Positions 46,776 to 60,305 of a DNA stretch of 64,000 bases are shown piece after piece; within the stretch, counting starts at the first letter, position 1, and the number at the start of each line of letters is the position of its first letter. The notes under the pieces were generated by a model. That model was not told where the DNA came from, searched no databases, and was given only the letters and a program-made list of their open reading frames with translations. The position numbers and the translations under genes are program-made. The stretch lies in contig JBDXCV010000013.1 in NCBI GenBank assembly GCA_039980135.1, positions 186,001 to 250,000 of the forward strand. Direction: 5' to 3'. This DNA comes from Alphaproteobacteria bacterium (GTDB lineage Bacteria > Pseudomonadota > Alphaproteobacteria > UBA6615).

Positions 46776-47864
46776 TCAGGCTTCAATCAGAATGTCGGTG
46801 TAAAGCTCGGACGGATCGGGCTCGGGGCTCTCCTGGGCAAAGTCCGCCGCCGCGTTGACCCGCTCGCGGACATCGCGGTCGATCGCCTTGAGCGCATCTT
46901 CGTCCGCCATTTTCTGCGCGATCAAGACGGCCTTGAGGGTCTCGATGGGATCCTTCTCGGTCCGCATCTTCTGGACTTCTTCCTTGGTCCGGTACTTGGC
47001 CGGATCGGACATCGAATGCCCGCGATAGCGGTAGGTCTGCATCTCCAGGATAAACGGTCCCTTGCCGGAGGAGCGGGTGTATTCGACGGCTTCCTGGCCG
47101 GCCTCAAATACTTTCACCACGTCCATCCCGTCGACCTGGGCACCCGGGATGCCGTATGCCGAACCGCGGTTGAACAGGTCCGGCTCGGCCGAGGCGCGGG
47201 CGACCGACGTGCCCATGGCGTAGCGGTTATTCTCGATGATGTAGATGATCGGCAGGTCCCAAAGGGCCGCCATATTGAAGGATTCGTACACCTGTCCCTG
47301 GTTCAGGGCACCATCGCCGAAATATGCCAGGCAGATGCCGTTATCACCCTGATACTTGTGCGAGAAGGCGATGCCGGTGCCGAGCGGCACGTTGGCACCG
47401 ACAATGCCATGGCCGCCGTAGAAGTTCTTCTCCTTCGAGAACATGTGCATCGAGCCGCCCTTGCCGCGCGAATACCCGCCCTCGCGGCCGGTCAGCTCTG
47501 CCATCACGCCGTTCGGGTCCATGCCGCACGCAAGCATGTGGCCATGGTCGCGGTAGGTCGTGATGACCGAATCCTGTTCCTGAAGCGCGGCCTGCATGCC
47601 GACGACGACGGCTTCCTGACCGATATACAGATGGCAGAACCCGCCAATGAGGCCCATGCCGTACATCTGGCCGGCCTTCTCCTCGAATCGGCGGATGAGC
47701 AGCATCTCGCCATAGAGTTCAAGTAGTTTGTCGGCGCCGTATGATTTGTAATCCGGCTTGTCGGACTTGGCTCTTGCCGCAGCGGTTTTCTTGCGTGGGG
47801 TTGCCCCCTTGGACGCCGACCGTTTGCTTGTCCGTGACGATTTCGTGGCTGGCTTTCGCGCCAT
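46776..47864 (-). CDS. pdhA: Pyruvate dehydrogenase E1 alpha
   Basis: About 362 residues. A Lys/Arg/Ser/Thr-rich N-terminal extension of about 40 residues comes first. The thiamine-diphosphate domain follows with MLLIRRFEEKAGQMYGMGLIGG and the TPP motif YFGDGALNQGQVYESFNMA, and later RYRGHSMSDPAKYR. It starts with ATG 47864 (GTG 47867 also possible), preceded by GGGGGAG. It decarboxylates pyruvate and forms the E1 heterotetramer with pdhB. Confidence 0.95.
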   Translation of the reverse strand: MARKPATKSSRTSKRSASKGATPRKKTAAARAKSDKPDYKSYGADKLLELYGEMLLIRRFEEKAGQMYGMGLIGGFCHLYIGQEAVVVGMQAALQEQDSVITTYRDHGHMLACGMDPNGVMAELTGREGGYSRGKGGSMHMFSKEKNFYGGHGIVGANVPLGTGIAFSHKYQGDNGICLAYFGDGALNQGQVYESFNMAALWDLPIIYIIENNRYAMGTSVARASAEPDLFNRGSAYGIPGAQVDGMDVVKVFEAGQEAVEYTRSSGKGPFILEMQTYRYRGHSMSDPAKYRTKEEVQKMRTEKDPIETLKAVLIAQKMADEDALKAIDRDVRERVNAAADFAQESPEPDPSELYTDILIEA

Positions 47865-48086
47865 CACACTCTCCCCCTACAACAGTGATCGGCGTCTTTC
47901 GCCTCCCCGACAAGTAGGCGAAAAGGCAAATTTCGACAAGTGCGGATACGGCAAAAGACGTGTAAATTCAGGGAAAAGTGAGATATTTACTGATGTTCAG
48001 TTAATTAGCCCGATCCGGCGCGCAATATTTGAACCCAACGCAGCATTGTTGTTCGCGGATGTTGCGCGACGAATGTGGCCCGAATG
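47865..48086 (-). promoter_or_regulatory. Upstream region of pdhA (probable promoter zone)
   Basis: About 220 bases between the ftsB-like gene and pdhA, more AT-rich than average around 47940-48010. On the minus strand TTGTCG and TACTTG are 17 bases apart near 47900-47945, a weak promoter candidate. I see no gene and no strong regulator site. Confidence 0.3.
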
Positions 48087-48395
48087 CTACTCGAGGATGA
48101 CGATCTCATTCGGGTGGGCGAAGTTCAGCATCACCCGGGCACGTTCTTCGAGCATATCGGGATCGAGGTTGTCGGGCCGGAGCAGCGCCACGCGGGCATC
48201 GAGCTTCATGCGCTCGGCCTGAAGAGTTGCATGCACCGTTTGCGCCTGGTCGACCTTCGCGCGGAGTTGCAACAACGAGAGCAACCCATGGTCGCCCTGG
48301 ACCATGTGGTATGAGAAATAGGCGAGCAGCAGCGCCCCGATAATCGGCCACAAGGCGCTTCGGGCGCGCATTCGTATTTCGTCGAGCACTGCCAT
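48087..48395 (-). CDS. FtsB/DivIC-like septum formation protein
   Basis: 102 residues: one membrane helix (SALWPIIGALLLAYFSYHM) followed by a coiled coil (LLQLRAKVDQAQTVHATLQAERMKL) and a LRPDNLDPDMLEERARVMLNFAHPNEIVI tail typical of FtsB. It would bridge FtsL and FtsQ in the divisome. It lies between eno and pdhA, the usual alphaproteobacterial place. Confidence 0.88.
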   Translation of the reverse strand: MAVLDEIRMRARSALWPIIGALLLAYFSYHMVQGDHGLLSLLQLRAKVDQAQTVHATLQAERMKLDARVALLRPDNLDPDMLEERARVMLNFAHPNEIVILE

Positions 48396-48434
48396 GCCGT
48401 CAACGAATCACAGGCCGAGTCATACCGTCAACAC

Positions 48435-48459
48435 AGAATTGTTCATTGAATTCAATTCT
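48435..48459. other. Inverted repeat in the gap between eno and the ftsB-like gene
   Basis: AGAATTG and CAATTCT arms surround an 11-base loop containing GAATTC. The gap from 48396 to 48604 (209 bases) otherwise shows no gene. The repeat could mark an eno transcript end or an ftsB upstream site; no T-run supports a terminator. Confidence 0.3.
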
Positions 48460-48604
48460 TTGCCGACTTCGGGCTTAGTGTTGCAAAAGTGACTCAGAGT
48501 TCTCGTTTTGGACTCATTCAGACCGTCTGCGCAGAACAAACCCGATCTCCGCGCCGACCGGAATCCACGATCGGAGCGAGCGAGAATATGGAGCAGTCCG
48601 GCCC

Positions 48605-50756
<2,152 letters not shown>

Positions 50757-50759
50757 CGC

Positions 50760-52433
<1,674 letters not shown>

Positions 52434-52481
52434 TCATCCACAGTCGTCAAGCTGTTGAGATACCGGCATTTGGCAGAGAAA

Positions 52482-52503
52482 AAGGCGGCTTGAAAGCCGC
52501 CTT
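52482..52503 (-). terminator. Rho-independent terminator after secG
   Basis: A perfect 10-base stem (AAGGCGGCTT / AAGCCGCCTT) with a 2-base spacer is followed, on the minus strand, by a run of five T. It lies 29 bases beyond the secG stop. This is the clearest intrinsic terminator in the window. Confidence 0.85.
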
Positions 52504-52531
52504 CGGAATTCGACTCGGGACGCCGCGCCAT

Positions 52532-52879
52532 CTACTCGGACGTCGGAACCGATGGGGTTGTCGGCTCAGCCGGCGCCATCTCGTCACTATGTGCCGGCGG
52601 GGCTTCGTTGATGATCGAACCGGTGCTGCCGCTGTCGTTGGCGAGAATAGCCAGGCCGATGCTGGTGACCATGAAGGCCAGCGCCAACAGGCCGGTGGAG
52701 CGGGTCAGCAAATTGGCCGTCTGGCGATTGCCCAGCAAGCCGCCCATGCCGCCGCTGGCACCGCCGCCGCCGCCACCGCCGCCAAGGCCGCCCAGGCCGC
52801 CTTCGGACTTCTGCATCAGCACGACGCCGACCAGCGCCACGCCGATCAGCATGTGAATGACCAGTATGATGGTTTCCAT
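52532..52879 (-). CDS. secG: Protein-export membrane protein SecG
   Basis: 115 residues from ATG 52879. Two membrane helices (ILVIHMLIGVALVGVVLMQ and LLALAFMVTSIGLAIL) flank the Gly-rich loop and the conserved RQTANLLTRSTG. The loop is extreme (a run of Gly broken by Leu). An acidic Pro/Glu tail follows. It is part of the SecYEG translocon. Confidence 0.93.
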   Translation of the reverse strand: METIILVIHMLIGVALVGVVLMQKSEGGLGGLGGGGGGGGASGGMGGLLGNRQTANLLTRSTGLLALAFMVTSIGLAILANDSGSTGSIINEAPPAHSDEMAPAEPTTPSVPTSE

Positions 52880-52991
52880 AGTCTCGGCCGATTCTTGTAT
52901 GCGCGGTGCCGACGGATCGCCGCACCGCAACTGCTTGGCGGGTATTTAGTCGGTTGTGCGCCGCAATTCCAGTCCCAATCCTGTCAAAAGA

Positions 52992-53747
52992 CTACGCCGC
53001 GGCGGCGGCGGCGATCGTCAGGAAGCTTTCGGCGTTCAGACTGGCACCGCCGATCAGCCCGCCATCGACGTTTTCCACGGCGAGAAGCGTCGCGGCGTTC
53101 CCGGGTTTCATGGAGCCGCCATAGAGCAGGCGAATGGACGCCGCTTCGCCCTCCAGGGCCGCTTCCAGGGTCGCGCGGATGTGGTCATGTGCGGCTGCCA
53201 CCTCTTCCAGGGTCGGCGTCCGGCCCGTCCCGATCGCCCACACAGGCTCGTATGCGACCACGGTGTTGGTGCCGGTCACGCCGGTGTCGGGCAGCGAGCC
53301 GGCCAGTTGTGCCGTCAATACTTCAAGCGTCTGCCCGGCATCCCGCTCCGCCTCGGTCTCGCCGATGCAAACAATGGCAATCAACCCCGCCCCATGCGCG
53401 GCAAGCGTCTTGGCGCGGACCCGGGCATCGCTCTCGTCCAGGCCATGCCGGCGTTCGGAATGACCGAGGATCACATGGCTCGCCCCCGCATCGGCGACCA
53501 TCAAGGCTGATACATCGCCGGTGTAGGCGCCGTTTTCGGCCTCGTGACAATCTTGTCCGCCGGCCGCGACGGCGGTGTCGGCCAGGGCCGCCGCGACAGG
53601 TTGCAGGATCGTCGCGGGCGGGCATACCAGCAGATCGCAGGTGACGCCGCCCGCACCGGCGCTGATATCGCGCGCCAGCTGGACGCCGTCCGACGCCAGC
53701 ATGTTCATTTTCCAGTTTCCGGCGATCAGTTTCTTCGGCGCGGCCAT
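52992..53747 (-). CDS. tpiA: Triosephosphate isomerase
   Basis: 251 residues, TIM barrel. LIAGNWKMN with the catalytic Lys, ILGHSERR with the catalytic His, and VAYEPVWAIGTGRTP with the catalytic Glu. GGTGAAGAT precedes the ATG. It is divergent from ppiD and upstream of secG; tpiA-secG-pyrG-kdsA-eno is a conserved order. Confidence 0.97.
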   Translation of the reverse strand: MAAPKKLIAGNWKMNMLASDGVQLARDISAGAGGVTCDLLVCPPATILQPVAAALADTAVAAGGQDCHEAENGAYTGDVSALMVADAGASHVILGHSERRHGLDESDARVRAKTLAAHGAGLIAIVCIGETEAERDAGQTLEVLTAQLAGSLPDTGVTGTNTVVAYEPVWAIGTGRTPTLEEVAAAHDHIRATLEAALEGEAASIRLLYGGSMKPGNAATLLAVENVDGGLIGGASLNAESFLTIAAAAAA

Positions 53748-53867
53748 ATCTTCACCAAAATGTTGCTTTTCATTGCGTTAGCAGGCCACTACATCGGCCA
53801 GATGCTGCTCTAGCATAGCCGTGAACGCGCCGCCAACCGGCCCCTTGCGAAAGGTCCCGCACGGCGC

Positions 53868-53896
53868 TTGAGACGGCGCATCGCGATCACTATCAT
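53868..53896 (+). promoter_or_regulatory. Predicted ppiD-trpE promoter
   Basis: TTGAGA (53868-53873) and TATCAT (53891-53896) are 17 bases apart, a near-consensus sigma-70 pair. It lies about 50 bases before the ppiD start and in the divergent gap with tpiA. trpE follows ppiD by 20 bases, so this promoter probably drives it too. Confidence 0.55.
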
Positions 53897-53945
53897 GCGC
53901 CGCCCGCAGCCGGGCTGCGGTCCCGAACCAACTGGTGAAAACAAA

Positions 53946-55841
53946 ATGCTCGAAGCTCTCAGACAAAGCTCAAAAAGCTGGGTGATGAAGGTCATCCTGG
54001 GGGCGCTCGCCCTGACATTCGTTCTGTTCTTCGGGACCGACTTCGGGGGCGGCGGCGGTCATGGCGGCGGGACATCCGGTGCCTCTTCGGTCGTCGAGGT
54101 CGGCGATACAAACTTCACGGTTCACGAAGTCGGCCGCGAGTTCAACGACCAGATCCAGCGGGCGTCCCAGTTCACCGGCCGTCAGCTCGACACCCAGACG
54201 GCCATTCAGGCCGGTCTCCTCGACCAGGCCATCGCCCAGCTCGTGACCCGGACCCTGTTCGACCAGGCCGCCCAGCAATTGGGGGTGACCACGTCCCTCG
54301 ATGCCGCCGCGACGGCGATCCGCGCCCTGCCCCAGTTCCAGGGACAGAGCGGGCGCTTCGAACGTGCCCAGTTCGAACGCTACCTGCTGCACAACAACCA
54401 GACGGAGGCCGACTTCGTCAATCAGGTGCGCCTTGATCTCCTGCGCACCCAGTATATCGACACTATCCGGAATGCTGTCGCCGCGCCGGCACCGTTGACG
54501 GACGCGATCTTCAAGCGCCGCGGCGAACGGCGGGTCGCCGAACTCGTCATCGTGCCGCCGCGCGCGGACACGCAGGTCGGCGATCCGGACTCCGCCCAAC
54601 TGCTCGGTTTCTACGAAGATAACAAGGCCGCGTTCGAGACCCCCGAATTCCGGGTCGCGGCGATCGCCAGCATGGACGCGGAAACTCTGGCGCGTGAAAT
54701 CGTCATTCCTGAGGAAGACCTGCGCGAGGAATATGCGGTACGGGGCAACGAGTTCTTCCAGGCCGAAATCCGTGATGTCTCGCAGGCGACCTTCCTGTCG
54801 CGCGAGGATGCCCAGCGCGCCGCGACCCTGATCGAGGACGGCAAGACCTTCGAACAGGCCGCCGAAGAGGTCTCCGGCCTGCCACCGGTCGACCTGGGCA
54901 GCGTCAGCGCCACCGATGTGCCGGTCGCCGAACTGGCCGACGCCGCCTTCGGTCTGACAGCCAACGTGATCAGCGCCCCGGTCGAGAGCGATCTGGGCTG
55001 GCATCTCGTGCGTGTGCGCAACATCCGGCCGGGCCGCACAATTCCGTTCGAAGAGGTCCGCGAGGCACTGCGCAACGAACTCGCGCTGGACGAAGCCCGG
55101 GACGGCATTTTCGACGTCCTCAACGACGTCGAGGACGGGCTCGCCGGTGGCGCGTCTCTCGAGGAAGTCGCGCGCGACAGCAACCTGACCATGACCCGCA
55201 TCGACGGCGTCGCGCGGACCGGCCAGCTGCGGACAGAGCAGGCCGATCCGGACGGCGCGGTATCCGCCGAACTGGTCCAGCGCCTGTTCGCCATCGAGGC
55301 CCCCGGCATCGCCGAGACGATCGAGGGCCGCGACGGCGGGTTTGCCGTCGTCCGCCTCGATGAGATCGTCGCCCCGCGCATTCCGTCCATCGATGAGGTT
55401 CGCGCCCAGGTGATCACGGCCTGGAAGGCCGATCGCATCGCCGCGCTCGCCGAGGAAACCGCCGAGAAGATTGCCGACCGGGCCCGCGGCGGCGAGAGCC
55501 TCGAGACCCTGGCCGGCGAATTCGACGCCCGGTTCGAGCGCACGCCCGCCTTCGACCGCACCGGCGATGGCTCGACGATCTCCACGGAACTGATCGCGTC
55601 GGTGTTCGAGGCCAACCGCGGCGACGTCGTCGCGCAAAGCCTGTCCAGCGGCGCGGCGGTGGCCAAGCTCATCGACATCGAGCCTGCCGACATGACCGAC
55701 CCGGCGCGCGCGGAGATGTCCGCCGTGCTGACCGGACAAATTGCCAACGACCTGGTGACCCAGTTGTCGATCGCCCTGCAGGACGAGATCGGGGTCAACA
55801 TCGACCGGAATGCGCTCGAAGACGCCTTCCAGCCGCAATGA
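53946..55841 (+). CDS. ppiD: Periplasmic peptidyl-prolyl isomerase PpiD/SurA-like
   Basis: 631 residues from ATG 53946, with GGTGA upstream. A single N-terminal membrane helix (VILGALALTFVLFFG) anchors it. The SurA_N-type region is about 40-260, and a divergent parvulin domain around 280-390 contains DLGWHLVRVRNI. Further repeats of FDARFERTP type follow. PpiD is an inner-membrane-tethered chaperone acting on proteins leaving SecYEG. ppiD upstream of trpE is conserved in alphaproteobacteria. Confidence 0.9.
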   Translation: MLEALRQSSKSWVMKVILGALALTFVLFFGTDFGGGGGHGGGTSGASSVVEVGDTNFTVHEVGREFNDQIQRASQFTGRQLDTQTAIQAGLLDQAIAQLVTRTLFDQAAQQLGVTTSLDAAATAIRALPQFQGQSGRFERAQFERYLLHNNQTEADFVNQVRLDLLRTQYIDTIRNAVAAPAPLTDAIFKRRGERRVAELVIVPPRADTQVGDPDSAQLLGFYEDNKAAFETPEFRVAAIASMDAETLAREIVIPEEDLREEYAVRGNEFFQAEIRDVSQATFLSREDAQRAATLIEDGKTFEQAAEEVSGLPPVDLGSVSATDVPVAELADAAFGLTANVISAPVESDLGWHLVRVRNIRPGRTIPFEEVREALRNELALDEARDGIFDVLNDVEDGLAGGASLEEVARDSNLTMTRIDGVARTGQLRTEQADPDGAVSAELVQRLFAIEAPGIAETIEGRDGGFAVVRLDEIVAPRIPSIDEVRAQVITAWKADRIAALAEETAEKIADRARGGESLETLAGEFDARFERTPAFDRTGDGSTISTELIASVFEANRGDVVAQSLSSGAAVAKLIDIEPADMTDPARAEMSAVLTGQIANDLVTQLSIALQDEIGVNIDRNALEDAFQPQ

Positions 55842-55860
55842 TCCCCCGGTAGCCGCGCCC

Positions 55861-57366
55861 GTGACCCTGCAAACCGCCACCGATAGCGAATCCTTCGCCG
55901 CGCGCTACGCCAACGGCGAGCCCCAGCTTGTCTGGACGGAACTGGTGGCGGATCTCGAGACTCCGGTCTCGGCGCTGCTCAAGCTCGCGGATGACGAGAC
56001 GCATTCGATCCTGCTGGAGTCGGTCGAGGGCGGTGCGGTCCGCGGCCGCTACTCGATCCTGGCCTTCGCCCCGGACCTGATCTGGCGCTGCACCGGCGAG
56101 AATGCGGAGATCAACCGCAACGCCCGTACCGCACCCGACGCGTTCGAACCGATGGCGGGCCGCAGCCTGGACCTGCTCTCGGCACTGGTCGACGAATGCC
56201 GGATCGACCTGCCGCCGGAACTCCCGCCCATGGCGGCCGGCCTGTTCGGCTATTTTGCCTATGATGCGGTCCGCCTCATGGAGCGCCTGCCCGACGACAA
56301 CCCGGATTCGATCGACATCCCGGATTCGGTATTCTTCCGGCCGACCATGATCGCCGTGTTCGACAATGTCGCGGACAAGGTCACCCTGGTCACGCCGGTC
56401 TGGCCCGACCCGGCGGTCGATTGCGACCGCGCCTATGCCGGCGCCTGCGCCCGGCTCGATGCGGCCGTCGAGGATTTCGACCGCGGCGTGCCCCGCATCG
56501 CCAGCGTACCCGAGGGCTCCGAGATCGAGATCACCCCTGTGTCGAACCGGACCCAGGGCGAGTATCACGCCATGGTCGAGGCGGCGAAAGAGTATGTCCG
56601 CGCCGGCGACATCTTCCAGGTCGTCCCGTCCCAGCGGTTCAGCTTCCCCTTCGATCTGCCGCCCACGGCGCTGTACCGCTCGCTGCGTAGGCTCAACCCC
56701 TCGCCGTTCCTGTTCGTGCTGAAAATCGGCGGCTTCTCCCTCGTCGGGTCGAGCCCGGAAATCCTCGTCCGCCTGCGCGACGACACGGTCACGGTCCGAC
56801 CCATCGCCGGCACCCGGCCGCGCGGCGCCACGCCCGATGCCGATGCCGCGCTCGCCGAGGAACTGCTCGCCGACCCCAAGGAACAGGCCGAACATCTGAT
56901 GTTGCTCGACCTCGGTCGCAACGATGTGGGTCGCGTGTCCGAGATCGGTACGGTGGAAGTCACGGAAGAATTCAAAATCGAGCGCTACAGCCATGTCATG
57001 CACATCGTCTCCAACGTGCAGGGCAAGGTGAAACCGGGCACCCGGGCGGTCGAGGCTCTGGCCGCGGGTTTCCCGGCCGGCACCGTGTCCGGCGCGCCGA
57101 AAATCCGGGCGATGGAGATCATCGACGAACTCGAAGACGAGCGCCGGAGTTTCTATGCGGGCGCGGTCGGCTATTTCGCGGCCGACGGCAGCATGGATAC
57201 CTGCATCACCTTGCGCACCGCGCTGATCAAGGACGGCACAATGTATGTCCAGGCGGGCGGCGGCGTGGTGGCGGATTCGGACCCCGAAGCCGAGTATCAG
57301 GAAAGCCAGAACAAGGCCCGCGCGCTCATCCGCGCGGCCGAACAGGCCCACCGCTTCGTGAACTAG
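55861..57366 (+). CDS. trpE: Anthranilate synthase component I
   Basis: 501 residues from GTG 55861, since the alignment begins there; an earlier frame start overlaps ppiD. The N-terminal domain has the tryptophan-binding ILLES motif (SILLESVEGG). The chorismate-binding domain has GDIFQVVPSQRF, RPIAGTRPRG, LLDLGRNDVGRV, and AGTVSGAPKIRAMEIIDELE near the C terminus. It makes anthranilate with TrpG. It stands alone here, apart from trpGDC. Confidence 0.96.
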   Translation: MTLQTATDSESFAARYANGEPQLVWTELVADLETPVSALLKLADDETHSILLESVEGGAVRGRYSILAFAPDLIWRCTGENAEINRNARTAPDAFEPMAGRSLDLLSALVDECRIDLPPELPPMAAGLFGYFAYDAVRLMERLPDDNPDSIDIPDSVFFRPTMIAVFDNVADKVTLVTPVWPDPAVDCDRAYAGACARLDAAVEDFDRGVPRIASVPEGSEIEITPVSNRTQGEYHAMVEAAKEYVRAGDIFQVVPSQRFSFPFDLPPTALYRSLRRLNPSPFLFVLKIGGFSLVGSSPEILVRLRDDTVTVRPIAGTRPRGATPDADAALAEELLADPKEQAEHLMLLDLGRNDVGRVSEIGTVEVTEEFKIERYSHVMHIVSNVQGKVKPGTRAVEALAAGFPAGTVSGAPKIRAMEIIDELEDERRSFYAGAVGYFAADGSMDTCITLRTALIKDGTMYVQAGGGVVADSDPEAEYQESQNKARALIRAAEQAHRFVN

Positions 57367-57388
57367 CATCCGGTGTCGGCGGCTAGTT
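57361..57388. terminator. Symmetric hairpin at the trpE/deacetylase convergence
   Basis: AACTAGC and GCTAGTT arms contain the TAG stop codons of both convergent genes, with CCG/CGG pairing within the loop. It would form in both transcripts and may act as a shared end or RNA-stabilising stem, though no T-run follows. Confidence 0.4.
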
Positions 57389-58432
57389 GGCCGCCCGCTG
57401 CTTCCCCTTGGCCAGACGCAACGCGACCACGCTGACCGGCACCAGCGCGAAACCCCGCGCGCGGACATCCGGCAGCCATTCGGCCAGGGCGTCGATCGTC
57501 GCGTCCCGGGGATGGCCGATGGCGATGGCATGCCCCTGGCGGCGCGCGACCGCCTCGACCTGGTCCAGGGCGGCCCGCACCGCGATCGGCGACGGATCGT
57601 GGTCGAGGAATACGTCGCGTTGCAGCGCGGGTACCCCCTGCCGTTCGGCTTCCGCATAGGCCACGGTCGCGCCCGACGTGCGGCTGTCCAGAAACAGCAG
57701 TCCCCGGTCCCGGAGTTTCGTCATGACGGCGGTCATCGAGGGCCGGTGCGATGTGGCCTTGCTGCCCATATGATTGTTGATCCCGACGAACCGCGTGAAC
57801 TGGGACAGGTTCCAGTCGACCCGGCGGTCGAACTCCGCCGGCGCGAGGCCGGTCAACAGCGCGTGGGGACCGGGATCCGCGCCGGGCCCGGGCTCCATCG
57901 GGACATGCACCAGCAATTCATGCCCGGCCCCGCGCGCCGCGTCCGTTTGCCTGTCGAGGTTATCCGCATAGGCCAGGTAGGCCAGGGTCAGCGGCGCGGG
58001 CAGAGCGATGGTCCGCTCGGAGCGCGCCCGGTCGAGCCCCATATCGTCGATCACGACCGCGATCATCGGCTGGCCCGGCGCGACCGATACGGATACGGCA
58101 TGCTGCCGCCATGACTTTTCGGGCGCCGGTGCCGGAGGCGGCGCCTGTGAAGGGACTTCTGGCGGAACAGCGGCGATCTGCGGCGGCGGTTTTACGGCGG
58201 CCGGGGGCTGGGCCGGCACCTGCGTGGTTGCCACGCGCGACGGCGGGGTATCGCGCGCACCCGGCCCGAACATCAGGATCGCTGCCAGCGACAGGACCGC
58301 GACCGTCAGCGCACCCGCCGTCACCCACACCAGCCCCACGAGACGGGACTGGCCCGTCTTGGCCCGTCGTCGCGTCTTCTTTCCGGCCGTCTTGCGCGGC
58401 TTGGGTTTGGCGTTGCGGGCCCGTTTGGCCAT
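57383..58432 (-). CDS. Divergent polysaccharide deacetylase family protein
   Basis: 349 residues. A strongly basic N terminus and one membrane helix ([21 protein letters not shown]) come first. A Pro/Ala-rich linker to about residue 110 and the COG2861/YibQ-type domain follow, with [29 protein letters not shown] and [11 protein letters not shown]. The domain is periplasmic and predicted to act on cell-wall or exported sugars; activity is inferred from fold. It sits on the opposite strand between trpE and trpG. Confidence 0.88.
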   Translation of the reverse strand: MAKRARNAKPKPRKTAGKKTRRRAKTGQSRLVGLVWVTAGALTVAVLSLAAILMFGPGARDTPPSRVATTQVPAQPPAAVKPPPQIAAVPPEVPSQAPPPAPAPEKSWRQHAVSVSVAPGQPMIAVVIDDMGLDRARSERTIALPAPLTLAYLAYADNLDRQTDAARGAGHELLVHVPMEPGPGADPGPHALLTGLAPAEFDRRVDWNLSQFTRFVGINNHMGSKATSHRPSMTAVMTKLRDRGLLFLDSRTSGATVAYAEAERQGVPALQRDVFLDHDPSPIAVRAALDQVEAVARRQGHAIAIGHPRDATIDALAEWLPDVRARGFALVPVSVVALRLAKGKQRAAN

Positions 58433-58548
58433 GGCGTGGCGTCTCGTTTCCTCGTCGGCCCGCCAGAAGGACAGGCAATTGGGGCACGCTTATGACAGAT
58501 TCGCGCGCGAACTCGATAATCGCGATCACCCGGGGCATCCACTCTGCT

Positions 58549-58576
58549 TTGCCGCCCCGGACAACGCTGTTATAAG
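58549..58576 (+). promoter_or_regulatory. Predicted trpGDC promoter
   Basis: TTGCCG (58549-58554) and TATAAG (58571-58576) are 16 bases apart in the 214-base gap before trpG. The predicted leader is about 65 bases. No run of Trp codons or attenuator stem is visible in it, so leader-peptide attenuation is not supported. Confidence 0.4.
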
Positions 58577-58646
58577 TCTCCGCCCCGCGACAAGGCGCCA
58601 GCAACGTCGTCGGACCCAACGCAAGAACGCCGGACAACCCGTTGAG

Positions 58647-59276
58647 ATGTTTCTGTTAATCGACAACTATGACAGCTTTACCTACAACCTCGTCCATTTC
58701 CTGGGCGAGCTGGGGGTAACTTGCGATGTCCGGCGCAACGACACCCTGACGCCCGACGAAGCCCTCGCGCTCGCGCCCGAGGCAATCGTGATTTCGCCGG
58801 GGCCGTCCGATCCCGACCATGCGGGCATCTGCCTCAAGCTGGTCGCGAAGGCGGCAGAAGCGCGTATGCCGGTGCTGGGCGTATGTCTGGGACATCAGAC
58901 CATCGGTCAGGCCTTCGGTGGCAAGATCGTCCGCGCCCCCGAACCCATGCACGGGAAGGTCGATCGGGTGCGCCATGACGGCCAGAGCCTGTTCCGCGGC
59001 CTGCCGAACCCGGTCGAGGCGACCCGCTATCATTCGCTTTGCGTCGACCGCGCCTCCGTTCCGGATTGCTTCGAAATCACGGCCCACACCGGCGACGAGG
59101 TCATCATGGGCCTGAGCCACAAGGACTTGCCGATCCATGGCGTGCAATTCCACCCGGAGAGCATCGCGACCGAAGCCGGTCATGATCTGCTGGCCAATTT
59201 TGTTGAACTCGCGACCGGCCAGCCGGTGGAAGCCTATGGCGACGACACGCGCGCCGGAGAGATGATGGCGCTATGA
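58647..59276 (+). CDS. trpG: Anthranilate synthase component II (glutaminase)
   Basis: 209 residues from ATG 58647. Class I amidotransferase: [17 protein letters not shown], the catalytic Cys in [15 protein letters not shown], and the His/Glu pair in VQFHPESI. It feeds ammonia to TrpE. It overlaps trpD by 4 bases. The frame is open much further upstream through the deacetylase, but that is antisense. Confidence 0.96.
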   Translation: MFLLIDNYDSFTYNLVHFLGELGVTCDVRRNDTLTPDEALALAPEAIVISPGPSDPDHAGICLKLVAKAAEARMPVLGVCLGHQTIGQAFGGKIVRAPEPMHGKVDRVRHDGQSLFRGLPNPVEATRYHSLCVDRASVPDCFEITAHTGDEVIMGLSHKDLPIHGVQFHPESIATEAGHDLLANFVELATGQPVEAYGDDTRAGEMMAL

Positions 59277-60304
59277 CCTCTGATATGGACGATCTGAAAC
59301 CGCTTCTCGGCCGCGTCGCGGACGGCGGCACCCTGGGCGAGGACGAGGCCGAGATGGCCTTCGACATCATCATGTCCGGTAACGCCACCCCGGCCCAGAT
59401 CGGTGCCTTCCTGATGGCGCTGCGCCTGCGTGGCGAGACCATCGGCGAGATCACCGGTGCCGCACGCACCATGCGGGCCAAGGCCCACATCATCGACGCG
59501 CCCGAAGGCGCGATGGACATCGTCGGGACCGGCGGCGACGGCACCGGCACCCTCAACATTTCCACCGCCTCCGCGATCGTCGTGGCCGGCTGCGGCGTGC
59601 CCGTCGCCAAGCACGGCAACCGGGCACTGAGTTCCAAGACCGGTGCGGCGGACGTGCTGACCGAGCTGGGCATAAACATCGATGCGGATTTCGAGCTGGT
59701 CCGGGAATCCATCTGGGAAAACAATCTCGGATTCCTGATGGCGCCGCGCCATCACAGCGCCATGCGCAACGTCGCCGGGCCGCGCGTCGAACTGGGCACC
59801 CGCACCATCTTCAACATCCTCGGGCCCCTGTCGAACCCGTCCCTGGTCAAACGCCAGATGACCGGCGTGTTCGCACCCCAGTGGACCGAACCCATGGCCC
59901 ATGTGCTGGGCAATCTGGGCCTGGAACGCGCATGGGTGGTTCACGGTTCCGACGGCACGGACGAGTTGACCACCACGGGGCCCTCACGCGTATCCGAACT
60001 CAGGGACGGCAAGGTCACGACCTATGAGGTGAACCCGGAAGACGCCGATCTGCCCCGCGGCACCCTGGCAGACATCAAGGGGGGCGATGCCGCCTACAAC
60101 GCCGCCGCCGTCCACGAGTTGCTCGACGGCAAGGCGAGCGCCTACCGCAACGCCGTCATCCTGACCGCCGCCGGCTCGCTGATGATCGCCGACAAAGCCG
60201 ATGACCTGCTGGGTGGTGCGAAGATTGCCCGCGAGGCCATTGATTCCGGCGCGGCGCGTGATTGTCTTGCCCGCCTCGTCGAGATCACCAACCGGGGCGC
60301 GTGA
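59273..60304 (+). CDS. trpD: Anthranilate phosphoribosyltransferase
   Basis: 343 residues. [17 protein letters not shown] is the pyrophosphate-binding loop, and [21 protein letters not shown] and [15 protein letters not shown] follow. It attaches PRPP to anthranilate. It is coupled to trpG by ATGA and is 1 base before trpC. Confidence 0.97.
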   Translation: MTSDMDDLKPLLGRVADGGTLGEDEAEMAFDIIMSGNATPAQIGAFLMALRLRGETIGEITGAARTMRAKAHIIDAPEGAMDIVGTGGDGTGTLNISTASAIVVAGCGVPVAKHGNRALSSKTGAADVLTELGINIDADFELVRESIWENNLGFLMAPRHHSAMRNVAGPRVELGTRTIFNILGPLSNPSLVKRQMTGVFAPQWTEPMAHVLGNLGLERAWVVHGSDGTDELTTTGPSRVSELRDGKVTTYEVNPEDADLPRGTLADIKGGDAAYNAAAVHELLDGKASAYRNAVILTAAGSLMIADKADDLLGGAKIAREAIDSGAARDCLARLVEITNRGA

Positions 60305-60305
60305 G

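Noticed and set aside
53970-55880. 636-codon open frame on - opposite ppiD
   Set aside because: It is the mirror of a real, motif-bearing gene, and the composition is typical shadow (Asp/Gly/Arg-rich without helices or motifs).
55795-57657. 620-codon open frame on - opposite trpE
   Set aside because: It covers trpE and part of the deacetylase region in the wrong frame, with no recognisable domain.
58489-58575. Possible Trp leader peptide before trpG
   Set aside because: A short frame exists but contains no Trp codon and no following attenuator stem, so leader-peptide control is not supported.
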